Shown here: positions 37,236 through 46,574 of the stretch, in pieces
Layout of the letters: each line of letters starts with the position of its first letter
How positions within the stretch are numbered: the stretch's first letter is position 1
NCBI GenBank assembly: GCA_964608915.1
Contig: CAZSQA010000010.1
Location: 117,619 to 181,618, forward strand
Source: QWQI01 sp964608915
GTDB taxonomy: Bacteria > Planctomycetota > Planctomycetia > Isosphaerales > Isosphaeraceae
Direction: 5' to 3'
Length of the DNA stretch: 64,000 bases
Notes under the pieces: model-generated
What the model was told of the DNA's origin: nothing
What the model saw: only the letters and a program-made list of their open reading frames with translations
Databases searched by the model: none
Position numbers and translations under genes: made by a program

Positions 37236-38195
37236 TCAGCCCTTGAGCTTCGCGAGTTCCGGACTGTCGCCGAAGTTCTCGCGATAACGGGCCTTGAACT
37301 CGTCTGAGGTATACGAGTGTTCTTGCGTGCCCGCGTGTTCGATGGCGTAGACGGCCGTGAGCGCCGCGATCCGGCCAGTGACTTCCCACGGCAGGCCGAG
37401 CGAATATCCGGCGACGAGGCCGGCACGGAAGGCGTCGCCGGCTCCGGTCGGGTCCTTGACTTCCTTCGGCTTGGCCGGCGGAATTTCGTATTCGGTGCCT
37501 TCGACCGTGATCAGGGCCCCGGCTTCGCCGCGGGTCATGACCGTGATCGGCACCCGGCGGCGCAGGGCGTCTTCGGTGATGCCGAGCTTCTCGGCCATCA
37601 TGCCGAATTCGTAGTCGTTGCCGGTGAGCATCTTCGCGCCACGGAAGCCGGCGTTCAGCTCGTCGGCCGTCATCCGTGGGGCCTGCATCGAGGGGTCGTA
37701 CAGGTAGGGAATGCCCAGTTCCACGCATTCGTCCACGTGTTTCGCCATGGCCTGCGGGTCGTTGGGCGCGACGATGACGAGATCGTCCTTCGTCGCGTGG
37801 TGGTTTTTGAGCAGGAGCGTCGAGGCGTGGGACATCGCGCCGGGATAGAAGGCCGTGATCTGGTTGTCCTGCAGGTCGGTATTGATGAAACAGGAGGCCG
37901 TGAACAGGTTGGGGATTTCCTTGATGCCGGATGTGTCGACGCCGCGGCTTTCGAGCCAGGCGCGATATTCGGCGAAGTCCTCGCCTACGGTGCCCACCAC
38001 GACGGGCTTGAGCCCTTGCAGGGCCAGGTTATAGGCAATGTTCGGCGCGGTGCCTCCACGCATGCGGCGCAGCGAATCGACGAGAAACGAAACGCTCAGG
38101 ATGTGCATCTTCTCGGGCAGGATGTGGTCCCGGAACCGGCCGGGAAACACCATGATGTAGTCGAAGGCGATCGAACCGGTGACGAAGATGCGCAT
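37236..38195 (-). CDS. PfkB-family carbohydrate/nucleoside kinase
   Basis: 319 residues. It has the N-terminal ribokinase-type sequence VTGSIAFDYIMVFPG and RRMRGGTAPNIAYNLALQG (PfkB signature 1). The C-terminal signature DPTGAGDAFRAGLVAGY (248-264) has the catalytic base D254 and anion-hole GAGD. The sequence style (FLVDSLRRMRGGTAPNIAYN, LYDPSMQAPR) is close to bacterial adenosine-kinase-like PfkB proteins, so adenosine or a ribose-type sugar is the likely substrate. It lies between gltX (51 nt upstream) and thpR. Confidence 0.9.
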   Translation of the reverse strand: MRIFVTGSIAFDYIMVFPGRFRDHILPEKMHILSVSFLVDSLRRMRGGTAPNIAYNLALQGLKPVVVGTVGEDFAEYRAWLESRGVDTSGIKEIPNLFTASCFINTDLQDNQITAFYPGAMSHASTLLLKNHHATKDDLVIVAPNDPQAMAKHVDECVELGIPYLYDPSMQAPRMTADELNAGFRGAKMLTGNDYEFGMMAEKLGITEDALRRRVPITVMTRGEAGALITVEGTEYEIPPAKPKEVKDPTGAGDAFRAGLVAGYSLGLPWEVTGRIAALTAVYAIEHAGTQEHSYTSDEFKARYRENFGDSPELAKLKG

Positions 38196-38246
38196 GGAAC
38201 GGGTTCTCGTGAAGATTCGGAATCGGTCAATGGACGGGACGTTCGG

Positions 38247-39707
38247 TCAGCCGCGGATCAGCATCGCCTGGACCATGGCCATGCGCTGGAGCGTCTTCTC
38301 GCGGCCGACGATTTCGATCGCTTCGTACACGCCAGGGCCGATGCCCTGACCCGTCACGGCCACGCGCAGGGCGTTGACGACCAGGCCCATACCAAGGCCG
38401 CTGGCGGCGACGTAGTCATGCACGGCCTTGTCGAGCGTCGGCGTGTCGAAGGGCTCGAGTTTTTCGAAGATTTCGGTGAGCTCCGTCAGAATGCGAGGAA
38501 CGTCGGGCTTCGCGAGCCGCTTCTTGAACGCGTCGGGGTCGTATTCGACGTTGTCCTGAAAGAAGAATTTGCCGAGTTTGACGATATCGGAATAGATCTT
38601 GAGCCGGTCGCCCAGGGCAGCGACGACTTTCTTCGTCAGAGCCTTGACATCGTCGCCCGGTTCGGACGGAACGAGCCCGGCTTCGTGCAGGAACGGCAGG
38701 CAGGCCGCAGCCTTGACGTCGTCCGAAAGGGTCTTCATCCATTCGCCCTGAAGCCAGAAGAGCTTGTCAGGGTCGTGGCTGGCGGGCGAGCTGGTCACCC
38801 GTTCGAGCGAGAAATTCTCTTTCAACTGTTGCGGCGTGAAGAATTCCGTTTCGGCGTCGAGACTCCACCCCAGCCTGGCCAGATAGTTCATCATGGCTTC
38901 GGGCATGTATCCCTGACGCATGTACTCGTCGAGCCCGACGGCCCCGTCACGCTTCGACAGCTTCTTTTTCGACCCCGGAGCGGCGACGTAAGGCACGTGC
39001 GCGAATTCGGGCATCGGATATCCGAGCGCCTGGAAGACGAGGGCCTGCGAATAGGTGTTCGTCAGGTGCTCTTCGGCTCTCACGACGTGGGTGATGCCCA
39101 TCTGGGCGTCGTCCACCACGCTGGCGAAGTTATAGAGCGGGCTGCCGTCCGGGCGCACGATCACGAAATCGCCGATGTCCTCGGTCTTCGCTTCGACCCG
39201 GCCCTTGATCAGGTCGTCGACCACGATCGTCTGGCCCAGGGGAACCTGGAACCGCAGGGCGAATGACCGGCCCTCTTCGAGATATTTCGCTTCGGTGGCT
39301 TCGTCGAGCGGGAACCGGCGGAACCGGTAAGCGACCTTCGCGGCTTCGGCGGCGGCCTTGTCGGCCGAACGCTGCTCTTCGGTACTGAAATCGCGATAGG
39401 CATGGCCTGAGGCCAGCAGTTTCTCTGCGGCTTCCTTATAAAGGTGCCCGCGCTGGCTCTGGAAATAGGGGCCGCACGGGCCGCCGATCTCCGGGCCTTC
39501 GTCCCAGTCCATGTGCATCCAGCGGAAGCCTTCGAGGATCTTGGCCACGGCTTCTTCGACGTGACGCTGCTGGTCGGTGTCGTCGATGCGCAGAATGAAC
39601 TGGCCACCGTGCCGGCGCGCCATCAGCCAGTTGAACAGGGCCGTGCGAACGCCGCCGATGTGGAGATATCCGGTCGGACTGGGTGCGAATCGGGTGCGAA
39701 CGGTCAT
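38247..39707 (-). CDS. gltX: Glutamate--tRNA ligase
   Basis: 486 residues, normal length. The class I signature is FAPSPTGYLHIGGVRTALFN with the HIGG form of HIGH (H16-G19), and the second is KKKLSKRDG (KLSKR, 249-253), the usual GluRS version of KMSKS. IDDTDQQRHV is the family's ExTD-like motif with Asp in the first place. The C-terminal anticodon-binding region is complete. Whether it is discriminating (glutamate onto tRNA-Glu only) or also charges tRNA-Gln cannot be told by eye. It lies 238 nt downstream of alaS. Confidence 0.97.
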   Translation of the reverse strand: MTVRTRFAPSPTGYLHIGGVRTALFNWLMARRHGGQFILRIDDTDQQRHVEEAVAKILEGFRWMHMDWDEGPEIGGPCGPYFQSQRGHLYKEAAEKLLASGHAYRDFSTEEQRSADKAAAEAAKVAYRFRRFPLDEATEAKYLEEGRSFALRFQVPLGQTIVVDDLIKGRVEAKTEDIGDFVIVRPDGSPLYNFASVVDDAQMGITHVVRAEEHLTNTYSQALVFQALGYPMPEFAHVPYVAAPGSKKKLSKRDGAVGLDEYMRQGYMPEAMMNYLARLGWSLDAETEFFTPQQLKENFSLERVTSSPASHDPDKLFWLQGEWMKTLSDDVKAAACLPFLHEAGLVPSEPGDDVKALTKKVVAALGDRLKIYSDIVKLGKFFFQDNVEYDPDAFKKRLAKPDVPRILTELTEIFEKLEPFDTPTLDKAVHDYVAASGLGMGLVVNALRVAVTGQGIGPGVYEAIEIVGREKTLQRMAMVQAMLIRG

Positions 39708-39945
39708 TCAGGTCCGTCGATCGTCAGAGGATCGGGATTCGCTCACTCAGCCCAAGCCAGGGGGCGAACCGAATGCTGGAATCCCTTGCCGAACAGTTGG
39801 AATCGACGCTGCTTCGCGTCGTCCGAAGCACACAAAATAGGCCACCGGGCCGGATTTTGTCAAGCGACCGGCGACCGGCGGGAGACTCGCTCACGACTCG
39901 TGGTTCGATCGTCGAAGTCTCTCGGTCAGAACCAGATGCGACAAA

Positions 39946-42567
39946 TCAGCCGAGCATTCTGGCGGCCGTTTCCCGGGCCTTCTGGAGGGCTTCAGCGATC
40001 TTCTCGGGGTTCTTGCCGCCGGCCGTGGCCATGTCGGGTTTGCCGCCGCCGCCGCCTTCGACCACCGGAGCGACATCCTTCACCCAGTTGCCGGCTGAGG
40101 CCTTCTTCGCGACCAGGTCAGGCGTAAGCCCTGCCACGATCGAGACTTTGCCGTCCTCCAGCTTCGAAATGAGCAGCGCCGCAAGGTTGGCTCCGTCGGC
40201 CTTGCGGCGGAGCACGTCGATGAGCTGCTTCAGGTCGTCCGTCGACATGCCCGGGAGCTCGGCCACGACGACTTTCGCCGTGCCGACGGACGGCGCGTCG
40301 GCCAGCAGCTTGTCGGGCGGAACCTTGCCGCCGCCTTCGGCCTTGCGGGTCTGAGCCTGCTTTTTGAGAGTCTTGATTTCGTCCATGAGCGTTCCGATCC
40401 GGCTGACGAGCTGCGCCGGGGACACTTTCAGAAGCGCTGTCGTATCGGCCAGCGTTTCGGCCTCGTGCGAAACGATGTCCAGCGCGGCCAGGCCCGTCAC
40501 GGCCGAAATCCGCCGCGTGCCGGCCGAAACCGATTCTTCGGCCACGATCCGCACCAGGCCGATCTCGCCGACGTTGTCCAGGTGCGTGCCGCCGCACAGC
40601 TCCCTGGAAAATTCGCCCATCTCGACGACCCGGACGTTTTCGGGATACTTTTCGCCGAACAGGGCCATCGCGCCCCTGGCCCGGGCGTCGGCGATCGGCA
40701 TGACGGACCACTTGATCGGCTCAGCCTTCAGAATCCGTTCGTTCACGGTCCGTTCGATCTGCTTCAGCCGTTCACGGCCGACGGCTTCAGGGTTCGAAAA
40801 GTCGAAGCGCAGACGGTCGGGCTCCACCTTCGAACCGGCCTGCTGGGCATGCCGGCCCAAGTGCGTGTGCAGGGCATGGTGCAACACGTGCGTGGCCGAG
40901 TGGGCGCGGCGGATCGCCTGGCGGCGGTCAGCGTCCACCTGTGCCTGGACTTTCTGGCCGGTGCGGATTTCGCCTTCCAGTAGCCGGCCGATGTGCAGGA
41001 TGAGGTCCGCCTCTTTCTGCGTGTCGTCCACCTGCATCACGAAGCCGGGGCCCGTGATCTTGCCGATGTCGCCCACCTGGCCACCGCTTTCGGCGTAAAA
41101 CGGCGAACGGTCAAGAATGACGATCAGCTTCTTGTAAGCCTGATCCGCATGGGCTTTTTCCAGCACGCTGTCGCCCGCGATCAATCCGACGACCTGCGAA
41201 TCGGACGAAATGCCCTGATAGGCCAGGAATTCGGTCGCATTGCCGCCGAGCGATTTTTTGATTTCGTCGACCGGCCCGAGCGTGAACACGGCCGCGGCTT
41301 CCGTGGTGCCGCGCGAAACGGCCGAGTGGGCCGCCCGGGCCTTTTCGAAGCCCGCCATGTCGACACCGAGGTTTTGTTCGGAGGCCAGCGATTGTGTCAC
41401 CTCGACCGGAATGCCGTAGGTGGCGTGCAGCTCGAAGGCGTCGTCACCTGACACAAGCTCGTTGCCGCCGGCCGTGGTTTTGCGGAACGTGTCCGAAAGC
41501 ACCTTCAGGCCATTTTCGAGATTGCGCAGGAATTGCTCTTCTTCGAGCTTGATGAGGTTCTGAACGCGCACGACGCTCTCGGCCACGTCCGGATAAGCGG
41601 CCTTCATGACTTCGGCCACCACGGGCGGAATCTGATACAGGAACGGCTCGCGCCGGCCCATGCGGTAGCCGTCGAGCACGGCCCGGCGCAGCAGACGCCG
41701 CACGACATAACCCTGCTTCTCAGGCCCGGGGCGGACATTTTCGTGGATCGTGAAAGTCAGCGCCCGGGCATGGTCGGCCATGCGGCGGATGCGCACGCCG
41801 TCGTCCGTGTCGGCCACGTATTTCACGCCGACGGCTTCCGAAGCGGCCGCCACAAGAGGCTTGAAGATGTCGATCTCGAAGTTCGAACGCACGCCCTGCA
41901 TGGCGGCGGCCATGCGTTCCAGGCCCATGCCGGTGTCGATGTTCTTGGCCGGCAGCGGTTCGAGTTCCTGAAAGCCGACGCGGTTGAACTGGGTGAAGAC
42001 GAGGTTCCAGATCTCGACGGGTTCCAGACCGTCGCCCTGGTAGAAAATCTCGGAACAGGGCCCGCAGACGCCGTTGGGCCCCTGGCTGGGCGCGCTGGCG
42101 GGCCAGAAGTTGTCGTCTTCGCCCATCCGCGTGATCCGGTCCGGGGCCAGGCCGATTTCCTTGTTCCAGATGTCGAATGCTTCGTCGTCGTCCTGATAGA
42201 CGGTGACGGTCAGACGCTTCGCCTCGACCTTCAGCTCTTTGGTCAGCAGCTCCCAGGCCCAGTGGATGGCTTCACGCTTGAAGTAATCGCCGAACGAAAA
42301 GTTGCCCAGCATTTCGAAGAACGTCATGTGCCGGGGCGTGCGGCCGACATTATCGATGTCGCCCGTGCGGATACACATCTGGCACGTCGTGGCTTTTTTG
42401 AAGCTGGGATCGCCCAGGCCCATGAACTCCCGCTTGAACTGGTTCATCCCGGCGGGCGTGAAGAGCACCGTCGGGTCATTCGGCACCAGCACGTCGCTGG
42501 GCTTGCGGACACAGCCCCTGGATTCGAAGAACGAGAGATAGGCTTCGCGGATTTCGTCCGTTTTCAT
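39946..42567 (-). CDS. alaS: Alanine--tRNA ligase
   Basis: 873 residues, full length. The class II catalytic core begins MKTDEIREAYLSFFESRGC, followed by NDPTVLFTPAGMNQFK. The editing domain carries the metal sites HSATHVLHHAL and CGGTHLDNVGEIG. The C-terminal DHHA1-type domain ends with GGGGGKPDMATAGGKNPEKI, the glycine-rich segment seen in most AlaRS. It charges tRNA-Ala and clears mischarged Ser and Gly. It follows the LamG gene by 228 nt and precedes gltX, so two synthetase genes are adjacent. Confidence 0.98.
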   Translation of the reverse strand: MKTDEIREAYLSFFESRGCVRKPSDVLVPNDPTVLFTPAGMNQFKREFMGLGDPSFKKATTCQMCIRTGDIDNVGRTPRHMTFFEMLGNFSFGDYFKREAIHWAWELLTKELKVEAKRLTVTVYQDDDEAFDIWNKEIGLAPDRITRMGEDDNFWPASAPSQGPNGVCGPCSEIFYQGDGLEPVEIWNLVFTQFNRVGFQELEPLPAKNIDTGMGLERMAAAMQGVRSNFEIDIFKPLVAAASEAVGVKYVADTDDGVRIRRMADHARALTFTIHENVRPGPEKQGYVVRRLLRRAVLDGYRMGRREPFLYQIPPVVAEVMKAAYPDVAESVVRVQNLIKLEEEQFLRNLENGLKVLSDTFRKTTAGGNELVSGDDAFELHATYGIPVEVTQSLASEQNLGVDMAGFEKARAAHSAVSRGTTEAAAVFTLGPVDEIKKSLGGNATEFLAYQGISSDSQVVGLIAGDSVLEKAHADQAYKKLIVILDRSPFYAESGGQVGDIGKITGPGFVMQVDDTQKEADLILHIGRLLEGEIRTGQKVQAQVDADRRQAIRRAHSATHVLHHALHTHLGRHAQQAGSKVEPDRLRFDFSNPEAVGRERLKQIERTVNERILKAEPIKWSVMPIADARARGAMALFGEKYPENVRVVEMGEFSRELCGGTHLDNVGEIGLVRIVAEESVSAGTRRISAVTGLAALDIVSHEAETLADTTALLKVSPAQLVSRIGTLMDEIKTLKKQAQTRKAEGGGKVPPDKLLADAPSVGTAKVVVAELPGMSTDDLKQLIDVLRRKADGANLAALLISKLEDGKVSIVAGLTPDLVAKKASAGNWVKDVAPVVEGGGGGKPDMATAGGKNPEKIAEALQKARETAARMLG

Positions 42568-42795
42568 GATCTTGATTCGTGCCGTGTCGCGTCAGTGTCG
42601 GTCGAACGAGCCGCCTGGCCCATTCGAGAAAGCCCTAAGTTAGCAAAGGCGACACGGTTTGACGAGACGAAACTTGTCATGGCCTCCCCAAACCCCTGAG
42701 GCCTCGGGGCACCGCCTCGGATGTGCTCACGCGTGACATTCGGTGCATCGGAAAATCCGACGCACCGCTCAAGTCTCTTCACCGAACCACCGGGC

Positions 42796-43656
42796 TCAAT
42801 TCGCGGAGCCGTGTCTGGCCAGTTCCCTGACCTCATCGGCCGACACCGCACGGTCGAAAATCATCAGGTCGTCGAACGAACCGCCATAGTTGATGCCGAC
42901 GAAAATGACGGCCTTCGAGGGGTCCCACGTGTACTTCTGATTCCGGCCCTTCACTTCGCCGGCGAGTTTGCCGTCGAGGTAAAGCCGGGAGGTCGCATCG
43001 GATTTGCCGCTATTGAAGTTCTCGAACGTGAACAGCACATGAACCCACTGGCCGCGAAACGGCGGATCGACCACCACGATGGCCGGTTTTTCCGAGTCGG
43101 GGAGCTTGTCGAAGTCGATGTTTCCCTTGGGGTTCCAGTGCTTCAGGTCGGGCAGGATGCCGAGCCGGAACTTGCGTGGGCGGTCGTCCTTGGTGAAGTC
43201 GTTCCAGAAGGCGGCGTCGTTCCAGGCTTTGTCCGTGATCTGGAGCGGGTCGACGAAATCGGGCGGAAGGTCATTCGCGGGATCGACTTTGAGGAAATAG
43301 GAGACGGTGCCTGACCAGGGGCCGTCCGGGCGATAGGGCATATTGCCGGCAGCCTTGAAAAACAGGGCCGTTTTGTTCGGCGCGGCGAAGTCGAGCGTTT
43401 TCCCCTCTCTTCGTGGATCATTGACCAGCGCGACGCCTGGAGCCGTCAGGCGTTCGTCGACGACTTTGCGGTCGAGGGTTTTGGAAGAATACAGGCGGGC
43501 GTCGCCGCGGGCGTGGTCGGCATCGAAGCCGGTATCGAAAGTCGCGGCGAAGGTGAGCGACTTTTTGAGCTCCGGCGGCAGATCGGCGGCGGCGGCAGGC
43601 CAGGCGGCAGCCATAAGGAGCGTGGAAGTCAGGAAGCTGTGGCGAGTGAACATCAT
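42796..43656 (-). CDS. LamG-like (concanavalin A-like) exported protein
   Basis: 286 residues. A signal peptide covers residues 1-24 (FLTSTLLMAAAWPAAAA). The rest has the LamG/ConA-like beta-sandwich pattern: LTFAATFDTGFDADHARGD, GPWSGTVSYFLKVDP, WVHVLFTFENFN, SRLYLDGKLAGEVKG and a final FDDLMIFDRAVSADEVREL, which is the usual closing phrase of LamG-3 domains. Such proteins bind glycans or structural partners; no catalytic motif is visible. It is divergent from rplM. Confidence 0.83.
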   Translation of the reverse strand: MMFTRHSFLTSTLLMAAAWPAAAADLPPELKKSLTFAATFDTGFDADHARGDARLYSSKTLDRKVVDERLTAPGVALVNDPRREGKTLDFAAPNKTALFFKAAGNMPYRPDGPWSGTVSYFLKVDPANDLPPDFVDPLQITDKAWNDAAFWNDFTKDDRPRKFRLGILPDLKHWNPKGNIDFDKLPDSEKPAIVVVDPPFRGQWVHVLFTFENFNSGKSDATSRLYLDGKLAGEVKGRNQKYTWDPSKAVIFVGINYGGSFDDLMIFDRAVSADEVRELARHGSAN

Positions 43657-44002
43657 GGTTCAGGGAACCTCTGGGCAGGCTTGAGGGGGGCCATTCGGTG
43701 CGAATGGGCCGGCCGTTCCGTGGATGGAAACCGAGGAAGTCTGAAGAGAAGGTGCGAATGCGACGATAGGAGACAGGAGGTATTCCAACGTCGTGGACAC
43801 TCCGGGATCAAGCGAAATCCGGAAGGCCGGGTCGCGGGCTCTGCCGGTTGAGCGTGGGAAAGCGAAAAAACGGCGCGGTCGTGGAGTTGACATTCACCTC
43901 GCGATGCGTTAGTTTGCTATGCTCAACGTAACGTACACGACAGCGTCGGCATGCGCCAGGACGCCCCAGACGACTTTTCCATTCAGGATCGCCAGACGGA
44001 CC
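43657..44002. other. Divergent promoter region upstream of rplM
   Basis: About 345 nt without a gene. TTGACA occurs at 43887-43892 and TATGCT at 43918-43923, but the 25-nt spacing is too long for them to be a pair. An AT-richer stretch ends just before rplM. Confidence 0.35.
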
Positions 44003-44479
44003 ATGAAATCGTATCAGGCCAAGACCGGTGAGCTGGACCGCCAGTGGTATGTGATTGACGCCACGGACGCGGTCGTGGGTCGGCTCGCGGCTCAAATCGC
44101 ACCCATTTTGATGGGCAAGCATCGCCCGACCTACACGCCGCACATCGACACGGGCGACTTCGTGATCGTGACGAACGTGGACAAGGTCGTCTTCACGGGC
44201 AACAAGTGGGATCAAAAGTCCTATCAGCGTTTCAGCGGCTATCCGGGCGGTCAGCGTGACGAGCAGGCCAAGAAGCTGTTCGCCCGCCATCCGGAACGGA
44301 TCCTGAAGCTGGCGGTTTCGCGGATGCTGCCGAAGAACAAGCTGGGCCGGCACATGCTGTCGAAGCTCAAGCTGGTCGTCGGACCAGAACACACGCACCA
44401 GGCTCAACAGCCGGTCGTGCTGGAAACGATCAAGGGCCGTCCCGCGGCCGAAGGCCTTCGTGCGGCCGCCGCAGTCTGA
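44003..44479 (+). CDS. rplM: 50S ribosomal protein L13
   Basis: 158 residues from the ATG at 44003 (MKSYQAKTGELDRQWYVIDA), the canonical L13 start; an upstream in-frame ATG at 43919 adds 28 unrelated residues. Core L13 features follow: VVGRLAAQIAPILMGKHRPTYTPHIDTGDFVIV, KSYQRFSGYPGG, and AVSRMLPKNKLGRHMLSKLKLV. The C-terminal extension is rich in Ala. L13 is an early-assembly protein of the large subunit. rpsI follows after 42 nt, the widely conserved rplM-rpsI operon. Confidence 0.98.
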   Translation: MKSYQAKTGELDRQWYVIDATDAVVGRLAAQIAPILMGKHRPTYTPHIDTGDFVIVTNVDKVVFTGNKWDQKSYQRFSGYPGGQRDEQAKKLFARHPERILKLAVSRMLPKNKLGRHMLSKLKLVVGPEHTHQAQQPVVLETIKGRPAAEGLRAAAAV

Positions 44480-44521
44480 ACCTGAGCCAAACATTCATTC
44501 CGAGGATTTCGATCGATTCCC

Positions 44522-44926
44522 ATGAGTACTGCCGCCAAAGCCGCACCGAATTGGGGCACGGGCCGTCGCAAAACGGCCGTCGCCCGCGTGAGAGTTCTGG
44601 AAGGGTCGGGCAAGTTCGTCGTCAACGGACTGCCGGTCAACGATTATTTCGTGGACGAAATTCAGCAGTCGACCGTCCGGGCACCGCTTGAAGTGACCGA
44701 AATGAGCGGCCGGGTCGACATCTACGTGAACGTTCGCGGCAGCGGCAAATCGGCTCAGGCCGGGGCCGTTTCGCTGGGCATCGCCCGCGGCCTGCTCGTC
44801 ATGCGAGAGGACCTCAAGCCGGCCCTCCACCACGCGGAACTCCTGACCCGCGACAGCCGGATGGTCGAACGGAAAAAATACGGCCACAAAAAGGCCCGCA
44901 AGAGCTTCCAGTTCTCCAAGCGTTGA
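44522..44926 (+). CDS. rpsI: 30S ribosomal protein S9
   Basis: 134 residues. The N-terminal GTGRRKTAVARVRVLEGSGKFVVNG and the internal GKSAQAGAVSLGIARGLL are diagnostic for S9. The basic tail ends in KKARKSFQFSKR, with the final Lys-Arg that contacts P-site tRNA. It is the second gene of the rplM operon and is followed 40 nt later by a strong terminator. Confidence 0.98.
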   Translation: MSTAAKAAPNWGTGRRKTAVARVRVLEGSGKFVVNGLPVNDYFVDEIQQSTVRAPLEVTEMSGRVDIYVNVRGSGKSAQAGAVSLGIARGLLVMREDLKPALHHAELLTRDSRMVERKKYGHKKARKSFQFSKR

Positions 44927-44966
44927 TCAGGCGAAAGCCGATCCGCTTTGCGAACGCCAAACTCGA

Positions 44967-44998
44967 ATCGCACGGCCAATGCCGTGCGATTTTTTTTT
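44967..44998 (+). terminator. Strong intrinsic terminator of rplM-rpsI
   Basis: A perfect 10-bp stem ATCGCACGGC/GCCGTGCGAT with a CAAT tetraloop, followed by eight more Ts after the stem. Confidence 0.95.
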
Positions 44999-45037
44999 CG
45001 AGCACAGCGAAACCGGCTGGAACGGAACCCCGGGGCC

Positions 45038-45066
45038 CCCGAGCTCCAGCTCGGGATGGCTTTTTT
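45038..45066 (+). terminator. Secondary hairpin CCCGAGCTCCAGCTCGGG with T-tract
   Basis: A 7-bp stem with TCCA loop, then ATGGC and six Ts. It could act as a backup terminator. Its core is the inverse-centre version of the palindrome at 10188-10203. Confidence 0.5.
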
Positions 45067-45347
45067 CGACGTCAAGTCAAAGTGACTTGGTCAAAATGTC
45101 GGCCTTCGCGTCGTTCGAACCGCGGATGGAAGCCGCAGCCGCTTTCGTGTTTGTCGTGGCATCGGCTTCCAGCCGGTGCACGCTTTCGGAGGGAAACGCC
45201 GCATTGGGGCCAAATCTCCGAAACGATCGGTCGGAGTGATGCGGAAACAAAGTCGGCATTCCTGTCGTGCGAACCGCGGCTGGAAGCCGCAGCCATTCAT
45301 ACTCTTTGCGGATTATCTCCCGGGATGAAACGCCCGGTAACGACTCG
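45067..45347. repeat. Spacer with a diverged direct repeat and inverted partner
   Basis: 43-nt copies at 45098-45140 and 45252-45294 match at 38 positions and share GAACCGCGG(A/C)TGGAAGCCGCAGCC. Between them, at 45163-45177, lies an inverted partner (CGGCTTCCAGCCGGT) able to pair with either copy. No coding potential is supported, so this is probably a small dispersed repeat family. Confidence 0.55.
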
Positions 45348-46496
45348 TCAAACCACTTCGACCGTTTCGTCGCCGTCGATTTGCCGTTTCAGCGCCTTCA
45401 GCTTTTCGTGCACGGTTTCGTCGCAGGCTTTCATGTCGGCGTATTTGATCAATAGGATCAGGCTGTCGCCGCTGGCCATCCGGTGGTCGAGAGGTGGCGG
45501 GAAACTCACCCTGCCGGTCGAGTGGCGAATTCCGACGACCACGGCCTGCAGGTCGACGAACGTCGAGCGAATCGCCTGATACTCGATGTCGATCATTTCC
45601 GGATATTGGTCGGCACGCACTTCGTGCATCTGGATCTGGGTCGACCCATAGCCGATGCTCATCGCGTCGATCAGCTCGGCGAACAGTGGATTCACGACCA
45701 GGTTCGAGACCCTCATCGCGCCCATGGTCGAAGGCGATACGACGTGATTCGCCCCTGCCTGATAGAGCTTGCGCAGGGATGTCTGCTGTTCCGCTTTGGA
45801 GATGATGCGGATCGTCGGGTTGAGCTGGCGGGCGCTCAGGGTGACGTAAACGTTGTCGACGTCGTTATTCAGCAGGCACAGGATCGAACTGGCGCGTTCG
45901 ATGCCGGCGTCGATCAGGGTCGATTCGGCCATGCCGTCGCCCTGAAGGTAGAGAAGGTCGGATCGAGCGAGTTGCGCGATCGTGGCCTGGTCGCTTTCGA
46001 CGACGACGCACTGAGCTCCGCTGTGGGTCAGCCTTTCGGCGGTCTGTTTGCCCATTCGGCCGAAGCCGACGATGATGATGTGGTCCCTCATGTCCGCGAT
46101 GGTGCGTTGCAAGTTGAATCTCCCGAATGCGGCCCGCAGGCTTCGGCTGATGACGATTTCGGCGGCGGCGGCGATCATCAGGGCATTGCCGATGAGCCCG
46201 AGAATGAGGACCATGGAAGTCAGGAACCGCAGCCAGTCGGAGTCGAGCGGACGAACCTCGCCGTACCCGACGGTGCTGACGGTGATCGTGACCATAAAAA
46301 GCGCGTCGGACAGGCTCCATCCGGCGGCCATGTAGCCGACCGTGCCCAGAACGACGCTCAGCATCAGTATCCCGATGCCCCAGAGCAGACGCTGGAATTC
46401 GACCATCGCTGGCGCGAGGGTCCGCATGCGTCGAGCGAATTCGAGCAACGGACCGACCCGAACCTTGAACGATCGCGGATTCGAATTCGTAAGCAT
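45348..46496 (-). CDS. Two-span potassium channel with RCK (TrkA-N/TrkA-C) domain
   Basis: 382 residues. One span (LLWGIGILMLSVVLGTVGYM) leads to the pore helix and selectivity filter TVSTVGYGE (72-80), then a second span (FLTSMVLILGLIGNALMIAAAA). This is the minimal K+ channel design. A RCK domain follows with the dinucleotide-binding VGFGRMGKQTAERL (143-156), and a TrkA-C-like domain lies in the last 100 residues (DIEYQAIRSTFVDLQAVVVG). It should be a ligand-gated K+ channel like MthK. It lies 78 nt downstream of the ABC permease gene. Confidence 0.93.
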   Translation of the reverse strand: MLTNSNPRSFKVRVGPLLEFARRMRTLAPAMVEFQRLLWGIGILMLSVVLGTVGYMAAGWSLSDALFMVTITVSTVGYGEVRPLDSDWLRFLTSMVLILGLIGNALMIAAAAEIVISRSLRAAFGRFNLQRTIADMRDHIIIVGFGRMGKQTAERLTHSGAQCVVVESDQATIAQLARSDLLYLQGDGMAESTLIDAGIERASSILCLLNNDVDNVYVTLSARQLNPTIRIISKAEQQTSLRKLYQAGANHVVSPSTMGAMRVSNLVVNPLFAELIDAMSIGYGSTQIQMHEVRADQYPEMIDIEYQAIRSTFVDLQAVVVGIRHSTGRVSFPPPLDHRMASGDSLILLIKYADMKACDETVHEKLKALKRQIDGDETVEVV

Positions 46497-46574
46497 GTGC
46501 CAGGCGATTCCGGCGAAATTCGACTGAAAACCAGCGCGAAGCGAACCCCTCGCCCCTGACCGACCGTCGCGGCA

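Noticed and set aside
37317..39266. A 649-codon plus-strand frame opposite the PfkB kinase and gltX
   Set aside because: A shadow of two real genes; His- and Arg-rich with no motifs.
43887..43923. TTGACA and TATGCT before rplM as one promoter
   Set aside because: The 25-nt spacing is far from the optimal 17; they are noted only as separate hexamers.
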